The translations under genes and the position numbers were made by a program. This document shows positions 1 through 12,784 of a stretch of 64,000 nt of DNA, piece by piece. Under the pieces are notes generated by a model. That model worked only from the letters and a program-made list of their open reading frames with translations, ran no database searches and was not told where the DNA came from. Position 1 is the first letter of the stretch, and the number at the start of each line of letters is the position of its first letter. Source of the DNA: Monilinia fructicola (Eukaryota; Ascomycota; Leotiomycetes; Helotiales; Sclerotiniaceae); assembly GCA_008692225.1 (NCBI GenBank), contig VICG01000005.1, positions 1,995,001 through 2,059,000 on the forward strand, in the 5' to 3' direction.

Positions 1-2
1 TT

Positions 3-891
3 TCGAGTAACAGCGGGAGTTCATACCGATTTGTGGATCAATCGTTATTGAAGGAGTCAGAGAAGGCTGCAAAGAGCGGAGGACATCATGCGCTACGGAA
101 CATACATGAAGATGATGATACAAAAGGTTATGAAGAGGACTTAGCACCTGGCGGTGATTACGTCAAGCTTTTGTTACTTCCCAAACCTTTCTCTCCCAAT
201 TTCAGGGAAAACTGGGATATATATCGTACAGAATACTGGGAAAAAGAAAATGAACGACGAAAAATATTACGACAAAAATTGAAGGAACGGGAAAGGAAAA
301 TTGGCAAAGCAGCAAGGTGGATGGTTATGGTGGACCGGGTATCGTGGATGGGGAGCAGGGCCCGCTGCAGATGTTGAGAAGATTCATCATCGTCCTCACC
401 GACAAAATATTGCATTAAAACGTGATCGAAGTGCTAGCGTGCGATCACATTCGCATTCTCGAAACTCATCTCGAAGTGCAACGCCCAATGCGGAAGGTGA
501 TGAGAGGCCTGGCAGTGCTCACACGAAAAAGGCCAGCAGCTCATCAATTTCCTCTGAGCGTCGGAGAAAGAAGACAGTCCCTGGTTCCACTAGACAGAAA
601 CTCGCACCCCCGTCCTCTGGGGTAGGTACCGGGGGTTCTCGATCCTCCACTCCCGATGTACCATCGCCACTGATCAGGGAAACAACACCTGATCCACCAT
701 CATCGTTAGTCAGGGAAAACAGTTTCACTAGTCTTTCCTCCCTAGATAGCGAGAGGCCAGTCACCCCTCTTTCAGGCGATGGAGATTCTTCGATTCGCAG
801 ATCATTGAGATCATCTACAAGAGGAGATTCGGGTGGTTTGATGCCCCCAAAGAGAACTGATACCTCGGCTACGGAAAGTGATGAGAAATAG
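3..891 (+). CDS. SPO7: Spo7-like regulatory subunit of the Nem1-Spo7 phosphatase (5' end outside window)
   Basis: In yeast, Spo7 binds the phosphatase Nem1 in the ER and nuclear membrane. The complex dephosphorylates the lipin Pah1 and so controls phospholipid versus triglyceride synthesis and nuclear shape. The frame is open from base 3, so the upstream exons, which should include the two membrane segments, lie outside the window. Visible is the conserved cytosolic block LLLLPKPFSPNFRENWD followed by YRTEYWEKENERR and, in the next frame, AKQQGGWLWWTGYRGW. Both belong to one Spo7 block, but a surplus A in the AAAA run at 297-300 separates them. The C-terminal 170 residues are Ser/Pro/Arg-rich and look disordered, which is usual in filamentous fungi. 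Stop TAG is at 889-891. Family identity is from recognised motifs; the single-base break is probably a sequence error. Confidence 0.8.
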
Positions 892-3346
892 AAATATATA
901 TCTTTACTGTTACAAATGTTTCAACTCTGCTCCCCTCTCCTTGATTTTTGCTAGTATTCATGCGATTAAGTTTGCTTCTAGTTTATGCGTGTCTATCTCT
1001 GATGAATTACCAGCCTTGGGAGGACAGTAAGTATTGTGGTTCTCCTAGGTAATGTGGGTTTATGCTGACTCCTGGAAGAAAGAGTCTCTCATATGTTTAC
1101 AAACAATCCCAGACATTGCACATGTGTTTAGCAAATAGTATTCTAGTTCTTGTTCGAGCTTTTGACATCAAAGTCCAAGGTCACTTCAGCGCCAGCAAGA
1201 ACAACCCATCTTCAGATTTAAGCTGCCATCAGAATTTGCATTTGAAAATCTGATAGACCCGCATACAAGTCGTCTACTGCTAGTTACAACCGTTGTGTTT
1301 CCATCTCGTGCGGAGCTGGAAGCTTTCCTAGCCCCAACAGAAGGTTTCTTCTTGATGTTTGAGATGCTGCTGGTCATCTCATAAAACAGTGATTCGGCTT
1401 ACTACAGAATGTATGTATTTTTGCATGGCTTGCTATTACTGTTTGACCTACCTGAAGCTGATCTTGGGAGAAGACAACCTTTAGTTTTAGATCGGGTGGG
1501 AATATTAGATATTGAAAATCTTGTGAGATGATTGGGGAGAATTTTGTTTTGTTGGGGGTTTTTGATATTGGTAGAGGTGACAAGACTATAAACCAGTTGA
1601 CAAGTTGTAATTATGTCAATGTTCGCGTTTGGTTCTGGTCATAAATTTATTCAATTCTGTTGGTCAAGTGGGTTTTGTTTGATCTGTTGTCTAGTAATAT
1701 ACTTCGAGATGCTGTAGGTTCAACGAGAAGCCCGCATTAGTTCGCAAAGACTCCTTGGATGTCTAATTTGGCTTTTACTAGTATCCAGGTACCTCGATAC
1801 AGGGGATTCTTGAGATTGGACCAATAGCCATTGATATTTGCATCGCATTGTAAGTTTACGAAGCTCCTCGCTTCTATAGGTTCAATAAGAAGGGAGTTAT
1901 GTACTGTCCACGGGTGTTCGTGTAATCATATACTATCCAGTACATTATCCGACGTCTAAATTAGCTTTAGCGGCCTATTTCCCTATCTTGAACTGAAGAG
2001 TCCTGGCCAAGAGCTAATTGAGTTATGTGAAATTGCAAAGAGTTCAACAATTGACCGGCTTCGAAGGATCATGATCAATTTGACTTCAAATTGATTCTTT
2101 TCGACATATACAATCTCATTGTTTGATATATATTGCAGAATACAGAAGAATATGCACTTCTAACGTGCTCCTCGGTATGTACGCATATTCTCACGGGTGT
2201 GAACCAAAGGCGTTGATATGACGCATCAGTTGATCTTATTTGTTTTCGCTATTTCAATTACACCGATCACGAATAGTTAACTCCAAAGTCTCGGTAGTCA
2301 TTCCTTCTGATCCTATTGCACTGCAAAATCGTAGAACTGTTGAGCAATGTTTGATGGGTCTGTTTATGTCTTCCTCAAATATTGTGTCCGTTTCTTGCGG
2401 CCAACATTTTTGGCCAGTTTTGATTAGACTCGAGAAAGGAACCGAACGTCCCGCTGGCTTCTGGCTTAATGGGAGAGCAGTCTTCATCGATCATTATCAT
2501 GACGTGTTGATGTGATGTATCCCCAAGGTTGTTCTGCATCAGGACTGCACCGGGTGGTTGATGCGTGCTAGTTGTTATGGGTTTCCGCGCCTATCAACTA
2601 ATTGATGCTGCCGTCGAATATAGAGAACTGATGCCTTGGGAATTATGAGTCGTAACACCCTTCAAGCAGACTTCTCTTCGGTGAAAAAGAAAATTCCATG
2701 ATCTCTCTCATGTACTGCAATGGTCACTTCATGTTTTTGTCCTCACCGCTTGGGCGCACTGCGTATTCGCCACACTCAAATGGTTTATTTGGTTGTGGCA
2801 TAGTGAGATTGATGGTAATTAGCTATTGGCACCACCTCCGCTGAAGAACTTTTTTTTGCTCTTTTCTTTTACCGGGGCTTTACTCCTGTTCTGCCCAGGT
2901 GATCACCATGTCTTCTAGTCACTATGCTTGCGCGATTATTCGCGAGACAAATCTTAATCAATTGAGCCAACTCATGGGCAACAAAACATAGTGACATATT
3001 ATGGCATAATGAAAGACGCATTAGCAAGAAAAAGAAGAATGCAGCGCTGAGTTTCTATGCTCCAAGACAGATATCCTTTCGAGACAAAGGACAACGGGTA
3101 TGGCTCGGTAATGGAATCACAATCAACACCTCACTTTGTTGTTCACCCTCACAAGCTATGTTATATTTAATACTTCAAATTCATTAATATCCTTGACTCT
3201 GAGCCCCGAATTCCGATACCTAAGCATGCCTCCACTATCGAGATCAATCGCATCTCTATCTCTCCCGAATTCAAATTAACGTTTCACTTCATTACAACTC
3301 CTAAACTTGATCTTGAGCTTTAGCACTCATTTCATGATGTTCAGTC
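892..3346. other. Intergenic region, no supported gene
   Basis: Convergent space between the SPO7 homologue and the sugar transporter. The short overlapping ORFs on both strands around 2240-2515 have no recognisable motif, and I do not call them. Two loosely similar segments near 1714-1790 and 1878-1975 share TAGGTTCAA(C/T) and a GTCTAA(T/A)TT(G/A)GCTTT block, which could be a decayed duplication. Confidence 0.4.
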
Positions 3347-5138
3347 TCAAACTGCGCCAGTATGTTCAATTCCCTTCGAGATGTCGTCCGGTAGGCTACC
3401 GAGAGCACGTTCGCCGAAGAGGAGATCGATTTCTTCGAGTGAGAGTTGTTTGGTTTCTTTGAAGAAGAAGAATACAACGGGGATGGTTACCACTACGTTC
3501 CAGGCTAGAGTATGTCATTAGTAAGTATTCTATTCGAACGATACGAGGGAGCAAGAGAGGATGGAGATAGAAGAGAAGTAACGAACCAGCAAACAAGAAA
3601 TAGAATTTCCACGTCAAAGCACTCAATGCTTGAGGAGAAAACTTGAGCCCAGAAGGTAGCGACGAGCCAATTACCAATTCCAGTCGCAAAAGCATTTCCA
3701 CGAGCACGGATCTGCATCGGCATCACTTCAGACATGTATACCCAGGAGATTGGACCCCATGAAACTGAGAAGATAACTGTGACGCAGAAGATAAAGAAGA
3801 CACCAGCGATTGAAAGACCATGCTGTGGGTTCTCTGGATCGATGCGGCTGTTGATGATAGATTGGCAGACGAGGGCAAGGGTGATGCCAACGGTTCCCCA
3901 AATGAGGGGCTTGCGGCGTCCAACTCTGTCAATTAATAAGGTGATGAAGACAAGATCTGAAATTCATTGTTAGTTCTCTATTTGCATACCTAAAACTCTT
4001 TCTCTCTGTACAGTGTGCAGAATGCGCGACTTACTGGCCAAAGGTCCCATGCAGTTATAGATTCCTGAGACGAGTAAAGCTCTTTTCCCAGTAATGCCCA
4101 AGGCACCGTACATGATGTTTTGGTAGTAACCAATAACGTCTACATTAAGTCAGTGAGCCCTCATCCCAAGTCCGCTATCAAAAACTTACTAATTCCGGTG
4201 AACTGAGTAAAGAGCTGAACGGCAACTCCATGACCCAATCTTGTTCGCCATTGTGGTACGGTGAACATAATCCTCCATCCCGGTACCGTAATTGCTTTTT
4301 CCGCGGCAATGGTTTCCTTGATTTCGTTGAACTCTTTGACGATGAATTCATCGTTTGAGCCGGTGGAATGCAACTTCCTTAAAATTGCCAATGCTTCATC
4401 TTCACGATCGGTTTCCATGAGATGACGAGGTGATTCGGGGAAGAACATAATACCGGAGGCGAGAATAGCGCAAGGAATCATTTGTACAGCTAGTGGGACT
4501 CGCCATTGAATAGAGCTAGTGTCAGGTGTAACACCGCAGCCATATCCCACCCAGGTTGATCTTTTGTCAAGTCAGTCTTTCATCTCATAATTCGAAGGTA
4601 GAAGCAACATACACAATAAAGCCCACGCCAATCATCTGTTGACTCAATCCCACAATCAATCCTCGAATCTTTGGATCCGCACACTCTGCATTGTAAACTG
4701 GTACAGCCATACTGAGGAGACCGACCGCCCAACCTGTGAATATACGACCAACGAGAATCATCGCCAGATTCTGCGCTGCAGTTTGCAGTACTGCTCCAAT
4801 GAGACAGATCACTGCGCCGATGAGAATGGTAATCTTTCGACCATATCGATCCATGGTAAGACCACCCTGCAGGGCACCAAACACAGCACCTCCATTGAAA
4901 GTAGAGTTGATGGCACCTATGATAGCAGAGTCTTTCTGAGTGTTGAAGAAGGTGAGGAAGTTCTGGGAGGCTATCACATCTGTCATAACACCTGCATCGT
5001 AACCAAAAAGAAACGATCTGGAGACTTTCTGTTAGAAACAAAACCCTCCTACATCACTCGCGAAGATGCTACGAAGAAGAGGTCAACTCACCCAGTAGCT
5101 GCAAACACCGCCAACGAGATATTAAAAAGCTTTCCCAT
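3347..5138 (-). CDS. MFS sugar (hexose-type) transporter, six exons
   Basis: A plasma-membrane sugar permease of the major facilitator superfamily. The substrate cannot be read from sequence. Exons by consensus splice sites: 5138-5092, 5017-4613, 4560-4190, 4139-4035, 3956-3587, 3504-3347, giving 484 residues after one correction. Family signatures in order: FLFGYDAGVMT after the first short exon, MDRYGRK in the loop between helices 2 and 3, GRIFTGWAVG, PESPRHLME at the start of the central loop, LLIDRVGRRKP, WGPISWVYMSE, and KETKQLSLEEIDLLFGE at the end. The reading frame breaks at the TTTT run (plus-strand AAAA 3638-3641). Dropping one T restores WAQVSPQALSALTWKFYF and makes all exon phases agree. 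The exon 5 donor GTTCGT is unusual. The predicted tail ends soon after SLPDDISKG. A different frame continues for another 20 residues to a stop at 3301, so the true C-terminus is uncertain. Confidence 0.88.
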
Positions 5139-7913
5139 CTTGACGTCGTCCCTATTCCTCTGGAAATGTTGTCAAGCTCAAAAACAAGACACTCCTGTAA
5201 CCAAAAAAAAGTTTCAAGAATAATATCCTTGGCGGGTGCAACATTGAGTGGCATGGTACTATATCTATATATGAGAAGTGCCAGTACCACTTTGTCATGC
5301 CATTCACTTAATTAGTACAGCTAGGCAGCATGAGCGCTGCACCGGATAAAGAGAACCTCTGTGTTGGAACATGGATAATTGGGAGATTTCCCCTGTTTCC
5401 CGACTCACGCATCTGTCGATACCAGAGATGATCATGAATCCCCATCTATTTACCGACGAAAGGAAGACAAACCATGTCAAATCTACATTCATACATACGA
5501 GCATTTCTTCCAAACGACATGGTGATACCCATTCATTGGTGGAAATTCTGTAATATTTGTATGGTAGCGAAAAGGTTGGTGGTGATGTTTGCATTTAGCC
5601 TATTTATCACTCCACACTTTTAACAGGCCAGGGGTGAAAGTTCACTTACCCTGCCAGCGCGCCTAGACGCCTGCTAAAAACCTTCAACCCCATGGAGTAA
5701 GCCTCAATGCGGGGTTTGCCCATTCTCAGACTTCACCACCAGCCTGACCAATTGGCTCTTCTCCATTCCGTTAACCATGACAGAAAATCGGATCATCTTC
5801 TTCCTTGGATGCAAAGAGCTAATAGTGCTTCTTTATTTACCCGATCCTTCTTTTAAGGTTCGCCACCACTGGGTACTTGTTGACACGAGACCCGAGCTCT
5901 CGTGAATGTTATTCACACACCGATATTTTGGGTCAAGAAACTTCGCAATTCCTGAGGCAACGGAGTCATGAGTTGTGACGGAAGCATGATCGTTTAGGGT
6001 TGTTTGTCGGGATTAGTTGGGGCGATATGGTCTCGTGCTCGTGGCGCGTATGTGGGATTTTGGCCACGGAATCCAGCCCTTGAGGCCTTTTCTGTGGAAC
6101 TCCAGATATCTAGGCCATTCATAGCCTAAGAATCTGCGCTCCTTGGTTGTGAGGTTGTGGCATGCAGCTCAGTATCTGTAGGGGGCGATTGTGGTGGAAT
6201 TGGAGACGGTGGGTGATCTAGAGACAGATCATTTAACCTGGAGGTTTCCCAATCCTTTAAGTTACATGGTATGTCCAACGTTTCGAATCTTGTCTTCTCA
6301 ATGTTGAAGCTGGAGACGGTACCGTCAACTGATATAGATTTTTTTGATCAGGCTAAATCATGATCTTTGAATCAACCTAGACTACCTACTAGATGCATTA
6401 CGACGGTATTTAAACATAGCCAGTGGGAAAAATGTGATTTCTAAAAAGTCCTGGATCCACTTTCTAAAGCTTATTGGCTCCGTAGTCACTATTCTAGGAA
6501 AGCGGTGGGCTTAACTACATGTCAATAGGCGCAATAAATCATTGATTTTTAGACGTATGTGTTTGGAGGCTCCATCATCTTTGAGAGATTCTCAGGATCG
6601 CAAAGCAGCTAGCCTTAGATAGTTGTGATGATTCAAAAATGATATGTGAAATCTTCTTGTTGCAATGTGACCTCGCTGTCGACACCCCTGTCGACACCCC
6701 ACTCACGTGCCAACCTCATCATTCAAGGCTAATACGCTTCTAATTTCTGTTCTCTGGTAATATCACACCCAAAATCAACAATAGAGAGGATTTTTGAAAC
6801 ATCAACAAACTCTCCGTTCAAGTCCTGAGACAACTATCTCATACTGATTGTGTTGTTTATGCATATCAACAAAGTTGTCTTTATCCGGTGTACAACCACC
6901 TTCCAGGGTAACAAAAGAATACCATTTGAAAGGATGGGATGGAGATCTTTGAATGTTTAGTTTTATGTTTTACATTTTATCATGCAGTGGAATCAGGAAT
7001 GTAAGGAAATATATTCATTGACCTATTCTTCTCTGGTTATTTCGATACCAGAAACGATAGATACTATACCAACCTTTGGAACATTAGAACTATTGGATCT
7101 TTGAGGTATAGATATTTCATTTGGTCTTATTCTTTCCGTCTCTTCAACTCTCCAAAGCCATGCTGTTTGGAAAGGAGAAGGTGGAAACTGTTGGGATGAC
7201 TATCCATGGGGGTTCTTTTCGAAGGAAAGAGGGACAGAGGTTTTCAAGATAGACATCATCTCATTTGATAACAAGGTTAGGAAGATTGAGCTATCGAACA
7301 TTAATGATGTTGATATTCATATGGTTGATCGTCATATTCATATTCATATTCATATTCATATTCATATTCATATTCATATTCATATGAATTTCAATATCAA
7401 CGTCCATCAACGTCAAGATGAAAACGGTCATGCCAAGAACCAAGAGACAAGGCTGAGACAAATAACGGGTTCAACAGCAGCCTTGCTTATTAAGCTTATC
7501 ATCTTCATCGAAGTGGGGCGTTCTCTCATTCAAGGTGAGGCTTGTTTCGCTGTCCTTAGAAATCTTTCAACTCCACTTTTCTGGCCGCTTTTATATTTCT
7601 AATTCTGCCACTCTCGAACCTTAATCTGAAAGCACCTCCAGCAGCTGCACACTTCAATACCGGTCAATCAGCTTAGGACGACGAAGTGACTGGCCAACAA
7701 CTACTCCAGCATATTGCAGCATATACACACACCAAGACGGCTTTTGATTAGTACTAGCACATTCATTTTATGGCTCATATAGTCATGATAATTACAATTC
7801 TTAAAATTTGTTAATGCCGAGATTATTAGAGGCATTGCGCCTCAAATCATTTGATACCTATACCCTTTTCTATACCAAGAAGTAGGCAGACTGAGCTGGT
7901 CCCAAGTCACCAA
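5139..7913. other. Divergent intergenic region between transporter and PIK1
   Basis: About 2.8 kb separates the start codons of the sugar transporter (-) and PIK1 (+), so the region should hold both promoters. No ORF with recognisable protein features is present. A hexanucleotide (CATATT) array lies at 7333-7386. The 93-codon ORF across it reads as an Ile-His repeat and is not a gene. Confidence 0.5.
7333..7386. repeat. (CATATT)n hexanucleotide microsatellite
   Basis: About nine near-perfect tandem CATATT units, seen directly, in the presumed PIK1 upstream region. Confidence 0.95.
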
Positions 7914-10900
7914 ATGTCTTGGGAATTGTTAAAGCGCTTTATTGAGTCTGATGTTTTCAATCAGAATCCATTTCTTTCTGTGGCCTATCTATCGTATGCA
8001 ACTTACCCCTTTCCAATCAATCACAGATTCACTTTACTGATTGCTTGAGTTGGCAGACGGTATGCAGACCATGTCGGAATACATTATGTCCTTTGCTCGA
8101 AGCTGCGACAATTCAGTTATGAAGAGATTGAATTCTTTCTCCCCCAATTATGCCACCTAATTATAAGTGTCAATAATGAATCTGTGGCCCTCGAAGAGTT
8201 CATTCTGGATTTGTGCGAAGAGTCGGTCAATGCAGCATTACTGGTGTGTTTGAAAGCAGGACATACAAGATGGGACCAAAAACTAACTAGAATCGCAGAC
8301 ATTCTGGCTGTTTCAAACATATCTTCACGATCTTTCTGCGAATCCACAATCTGAAGCTTTCAAGACATGCCGAAGGATATATAACAAGGTCCAGCATATT
8401 GTATTCGGAGTTTCGGAAACCCCAACCAAGAAGATTAGTGAAAATGTCTTACCTGTCACAGTCCTGGCAAGTTTCGTTCTAGCGAGTATTGCAGTGCCAT
8501 TTCTACCCAAATGGGCTGGACCGCTCGCTATTTCACAGGCGCGGAAACCTCAAAATACTGAAAATGTGGTCGCAGACACGAGCCAAATGCAAACACAGAG
8601 GATTGTTCGGAGCCACACAACAACACCAGGATCTACAAGGACGAAGCAGAGGAGAGAAGCCGCAAGAAATGCGAGCTCCCCAGGCAGTGGTCCAAATAGT
8701 ACCGGACCCTCTGAAGCCCCACTAGATCTGGCTCGATCGAACTCCTTAACCAGACCCACCTCATCGAAATCTAACCGAAGAATACCTCTAGAAAATATAC
8801 GACCCTCACATCTAGACCTCAAAGCCCTAGACCCTCGAAATCAGAGCTCAGCATCCCTTCCAGAATTGAGAAACCCAAACCTACCCAGCAGACCAGCAAC
8901 GCCTGTTACAGCTGGTCTCCCAACAAGGTTGACTGAACCCATCAATCGCAGATACTCTCAACATTCACATGCTGGAAAACTCCTGACACCAGCCTCGTTG
9001 ACTCACAAGCAGAAAGTTAAATTATTAAGGCAAAATTATTTTCGTTCCCAAACCCAGTTTCTAACAGCGCTCGAGGACATATCAAATCGTCTAGTTATTG
9101 TCCCAAAGCCAGCACGTCTGAGTGCATTGCGGGCCGAGCTTGCTTTGATTGCACAAGATTTACCAGCCGAGGTTGACATACCTGTTATCTGTCCTGCGAC
9201 CCTTGTGGATGGAATTCCTAGCAAAAGTAAACATCACCGCATTGTTCGTTTGAACCCTGCCGAAGCGACTGTATTGAACAGTGCAGAGAAAGTTCCATAT
9301 CTTTTGATGGTAGAGGTACTTCGAGATGACTTCTCCTTCAATCCAGAAACATTAGACAATGAGCGTTTATTGAGCCGATTGGTGTCAGAGGAAGGAACCC
9401 ATAAGAGACGAAGATTTGACCTCTCGGAATCTGGACGATCGTACAGTAGTAACAGCATCAAAAGTACGGAACTCACCCCTGATAGTGTTTTTGAGCCAGT
9501 CAATGGCGATTTGGGCAGCTCACCATTAATCAAAGAAATAGATCATGATGAGGATGCTCAGACGCCAACGTATAAGGAGAATACAACAACTCCCCGCCCG
9601 ACACGGATATCAAGCGGTGCAACAACGTTGTCAAGTTTATCCAGCTTTACAACGCCCAGGACATCCGGAACATCGACATCCAGGTCTAGCAGCCCACCAC
9701 CAAAAAGAAAGATGACCATTCCTGGAGTGGGTCGATCAGGAGAGAAAGACCAACCGGACTTTTCTACACTTACAACACATATTAGGACCGCTACACAAAT
9801 GCTTACCCAGCTCAATTCAACAAGCGGAAAGCGACCTAAGCATGAGGTTGACGCTATTCGTCATAAAATCATCGCCAGTATACAAAGTCTAGAAGAGCAA
9901 AACTATGATTCAGAAGATGTTATACAATCACAAACGTTTGATATGATCATGGAAAGGGCAAATGCAGCAGCAGCAGCAAACGTCGTATCGGAAGATATTG
10001 AGGAAGAGTCGCCATCTGATCCGGATGCTGTTATTAATGTTGGAGCCGGGGCAGCTCGAATGGAGAATGATCAAAAGACTGGCGGGGTTCAGAGGAAGGG
10101 GGATAGAGATGATCCGAGCGCTGCGACATTTGGAGAAGCGTGGAACGTTAAGAAAGAACGAATCCGAAAGTCCTCGCCATATGGATGGATGAAAAATTGG
10201 GATGTCTTGAGTGTCATTGTGAAAACAGGTGCTGACCTACGGCAAGAAGCATTTGCATGTCAGCTTATTCGGTGCTGTGATAAGATTTGGCATGATGCGG
10301 AAACTCCAGTTTGGGTCAAGCGAATGCGAATTTTGGTTACTGGAGAATCGTCTGGTTTGATCGAAACAATTACTAACGGTGTATCCCTACATTCACTCAA
10401 GCGCAGTCTTACGCTTGCAACGATTGAAGCAGGACAAAATCCTCGAAGGAGAATCGCCACATTGAAAGATCATTTTGTCAAAACTTTTGGACCTCCGGAG
10501 AGTGATGCATACAAGGCTGCAGAAGATGCATTCAAGCGATCACTTGCGGCGTATAGTATCATCTCTTACGTTTTGCAGCTGAAGGATCGGCACAATGGTA
10601 ATGTTCTGATTGACAATGAAGGACACATCATTCACATTGATTTCGGATTCATGCTTTCCAATTCTCCTGGATCTGTTGGCTTTGAAGCTGCTCCTTTTAA
10701 GCTAACGCAGGATTATGTTGATGTTCTTGGGGTGTGGGATCGCCTGCATTTGATGATTATAAAAAGCTATGCAAGCAAGCTTTCCAAGGTGTGTTTTTTA
10801 TGATGGCTGTGCGCTCTCCAAGTCTAACAGAAATACAGCATTACGAAGATCAGCAGATCATCTAATTGATCTTGTGAGTATGATGGGACGGGAATCTAAA

Positions 10901-11029
10901 ATGCCCTGTTTTTCATACGGAGTGGCTCAAGCAACAAATAGTCTGCGTCAGAGGTTTCAGCTGCAGATGAGTGCAGATGAGGCTGAATCGTTTTGTGGAG
11001 ACGGACTTGATTGGGAAGTCATTGGGTAG
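7914..11029 (+). CDS. PIK1: Phosphatidylinositol 4-kinase, Pik1 type, four exons
   Basis: Phosphorylates phosphatidylinositol to PI4P; in yeast it acts at the Golgi and nucleus with Frq1. Exons 7914-7993, 8057-8243, 8299-10788 and 10839-11029 give 982 residues after one correction. The N-terminus (MSWELLKRFIES, then LRQFSYEEIEFFLPQLCHLI and LDLCEESVNAALL across two splice junctions) matches the helical lipid-kinase-unique region. Residues of roughly 180-600 are Ser/Thr/Pro-rich with a conserved block around KVKLLRQNYF. The kinase domain occupies the last 300 residues: TGADLRQEAFACQLI, the catalytic loop LQLKDRHNGNVLID, the activation-segment start HIDFGFMLSNSPG, and the C-terminal PCFSYG and LRQRFQLQ blocks. 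A G is missing in the run at 10729-10732; adding it restores GGVGSPAFDDYKKLCKQAFQ before the last intron. Start choice rests on the conserved first residues and the in-phase first intron. Confidence 0.93.
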
Positions 11030-12064
11030 TTATTACACACGATTGTATGTTTTCTACTGGTTGTTTCTTCTCACACGGAATGAATACTGATTGGCCATGA
11101 ATAGATACGATACTTTCCAATATCGCACGCAAGGTATATATTAGATGGAGTCTGTAGGCATGCTGTAGAGTTTCTTGATGAAATTGGTAGCGTTCGGGAT
11201 TGAAGGTATTGTGGATGGCGTGGCGTTGGATAATATCATTGAGCCGGTTGATTTCTCTGTAGCATTTGAATGGCAGCGAGTGTGAGGGCAGCGATTGTGA
11301 AAGAGAGATAAGGTATCTTCATAGTAGGGTCGAGAGGAAGAGATTTTCCCCTTTCAGTGAAGAAGTGACTTGACAAGAGGACTTAACTTATCAAACAAGA
11401 TGAGGATTTCAGTCTATTGAAATGTAAATGAGAATTTGATTGTATTCTCAGTCTTCAACCTAACCGAAAAGTTCTGACTATTGCGAGAAACAAAATAGGC
11501 GAAAACAAAACCAAAGATTTCTAACAGTATGAGAAAGTTATAATACATAAGTAACATGAAAGTATATATCAAACTCGTGCTGAATATTGCTATGGCAAGT
11601 GCCGAAATTTATATCGTACCATCTCGTTTTGGTTTGGGAGCTACTAAATGTTGGGCTTAGTAAGCCTGTCCTAGGTAAGCACTTTCTTCGTACTACTGGA
11701 GTAGCGAACAAAAATTACAAGGGCATTCGACTCATCAGATAGACACACTATATGGAGCAATTTTACACATCTTACTTCTTTTCTGGAAGTCGGGTGACCC
11801 CCATTGGATTAGCAACAGAAATTCAGATTAAGTGGATTACAAACAATACTATTAGAAGGATGGAAGACAAAGGGGAGAGAGAACAAAGAGGACATTAAAT
11901 GCCGAGGGACAAAAGAGTTAGTGTATTCAAGCAATGCCGATCTAGACTCTGAGTGGGCCACTGCTGAACAATAAGATTATTCACTTTGCTTTGAAAGAGA
12001 CAACTACACTGTCTATCGATGACTGGTTTATCTGGTAACATTATCACCGGTGTTCACATATCAC
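11030..12064. other. Intergenic region, nothing recognised
   Basis: AT-leaning sequence downstream of PIK1 with stops in all frames. No repeat array or RNA gene is evident. It should contain the PIK1 polyadenylation region and the terminator side of the convergent small gene that follows. Confidence 0.4.
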
Positions 12065-12784
12065 TCATGCATTTACATACACATTCATTTTACATATAAG
12101 ACGATTATTCTTGGGGTTGTCGATTTGAATTACAAAACTCCGGGGACGGGGACGGGGACGGGGACGGCGTAACTTGACCAGGACCTGCCTGCATCACAGT
12201 TAGCACATTTGTTCTCGACTCAAGGGACTTGGGAGTGTTGAGGAGATACCCTCCATTGGGCAATCGGACCCAACTGTCTGGGAGCAGCGAACTTACCTGT
12301 AGAAATGGGGATGGTGGGGACACTCAGGAGATCGAATGCTACCTCGAGGTTGCATGCGTTGATTCCACTGCTCAACTCCAGAAGGACCAAGAGAAAGCTT
12401 CATCAATGCCTGTGCCGCCTCCAGTGTGCTCCGCTCCTCCTCTCTTGCCAGCTCCTCTCTTCTCCTCTGCTCCTCTCTTCGCCACTCCTCCCGTCTTATC
12501 AACTCCTCTATTCTCCAGTCCTCTATTCCTCTCCGCGTATCCATGCTCGCAAGGAAAGCATGGATCGCGCGGCATTGGAGCCCATCGCACGATCTCTCGG
12601 GCCACGGGTCGGCATAGTGTCGATCGCCACCTGGTAAGTGTCGTGCTTGTTCAATGGCGAAAGTTTCGGCGATTTCTTCCCACGCCCAATCGCTGATTGT
12701 TGGTTTTCCTTCAAGCGGGGCGCAGATGCGATTGAAAAAGCTTCTTTCGGATATGGTCCATCTGCTGGTGAGTTGTCTTGACAT
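12065..12784 (-). CDS. Hypothetical protein with a Myb/SANT-like N-terminus and charged coiled coil
   Basis: An ORF opens at 12784 and runs 162 codons to a good donor (GTAAGT) at 12296. It joins a short last exon at 12188 (or 12184 using the second of two adjacent CAG acceptors). The N-terminal 75 residues contain RWTISERSFFNRI, then WAWEEIAETFA, then CDGLQCRAIHAFL. This spacing of Trp and hydrophobic residues resembles fungal Myb/SANT-like domains that bind DNA. Residues about 85-125 are an Arg/Glu-rich helix that could form a coiled coil. The last exon crosses a GGGGAC repeat (12142-12167), so the tail is either Arg-Pro or Val-Pro repeats depending on the acceptor. Unlike its neighbours it needs no frame correction. 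No function is assigned; the domain call is by pattern only. Confidence 0.45.
12142..12167. repeat. (GGGGAC)n short tandem repeat
   Basis: Four GGGGAC units, located inside the probable last exon of the Myb-like gene, where length changes in multiples of six would keep the frame. Confidence 0.85.

Noticed and set aside
2240..2515. Paired plus and minus ORFs of 77-91 codons
   Set aside because: No recognisable motif, no splice-linked continuation and no clear strand preference.
7321..7602. ORF with an Ile-His repeat
   Set aside because: It is created by the CATATT microsatellite; the rest has no protein-like features.
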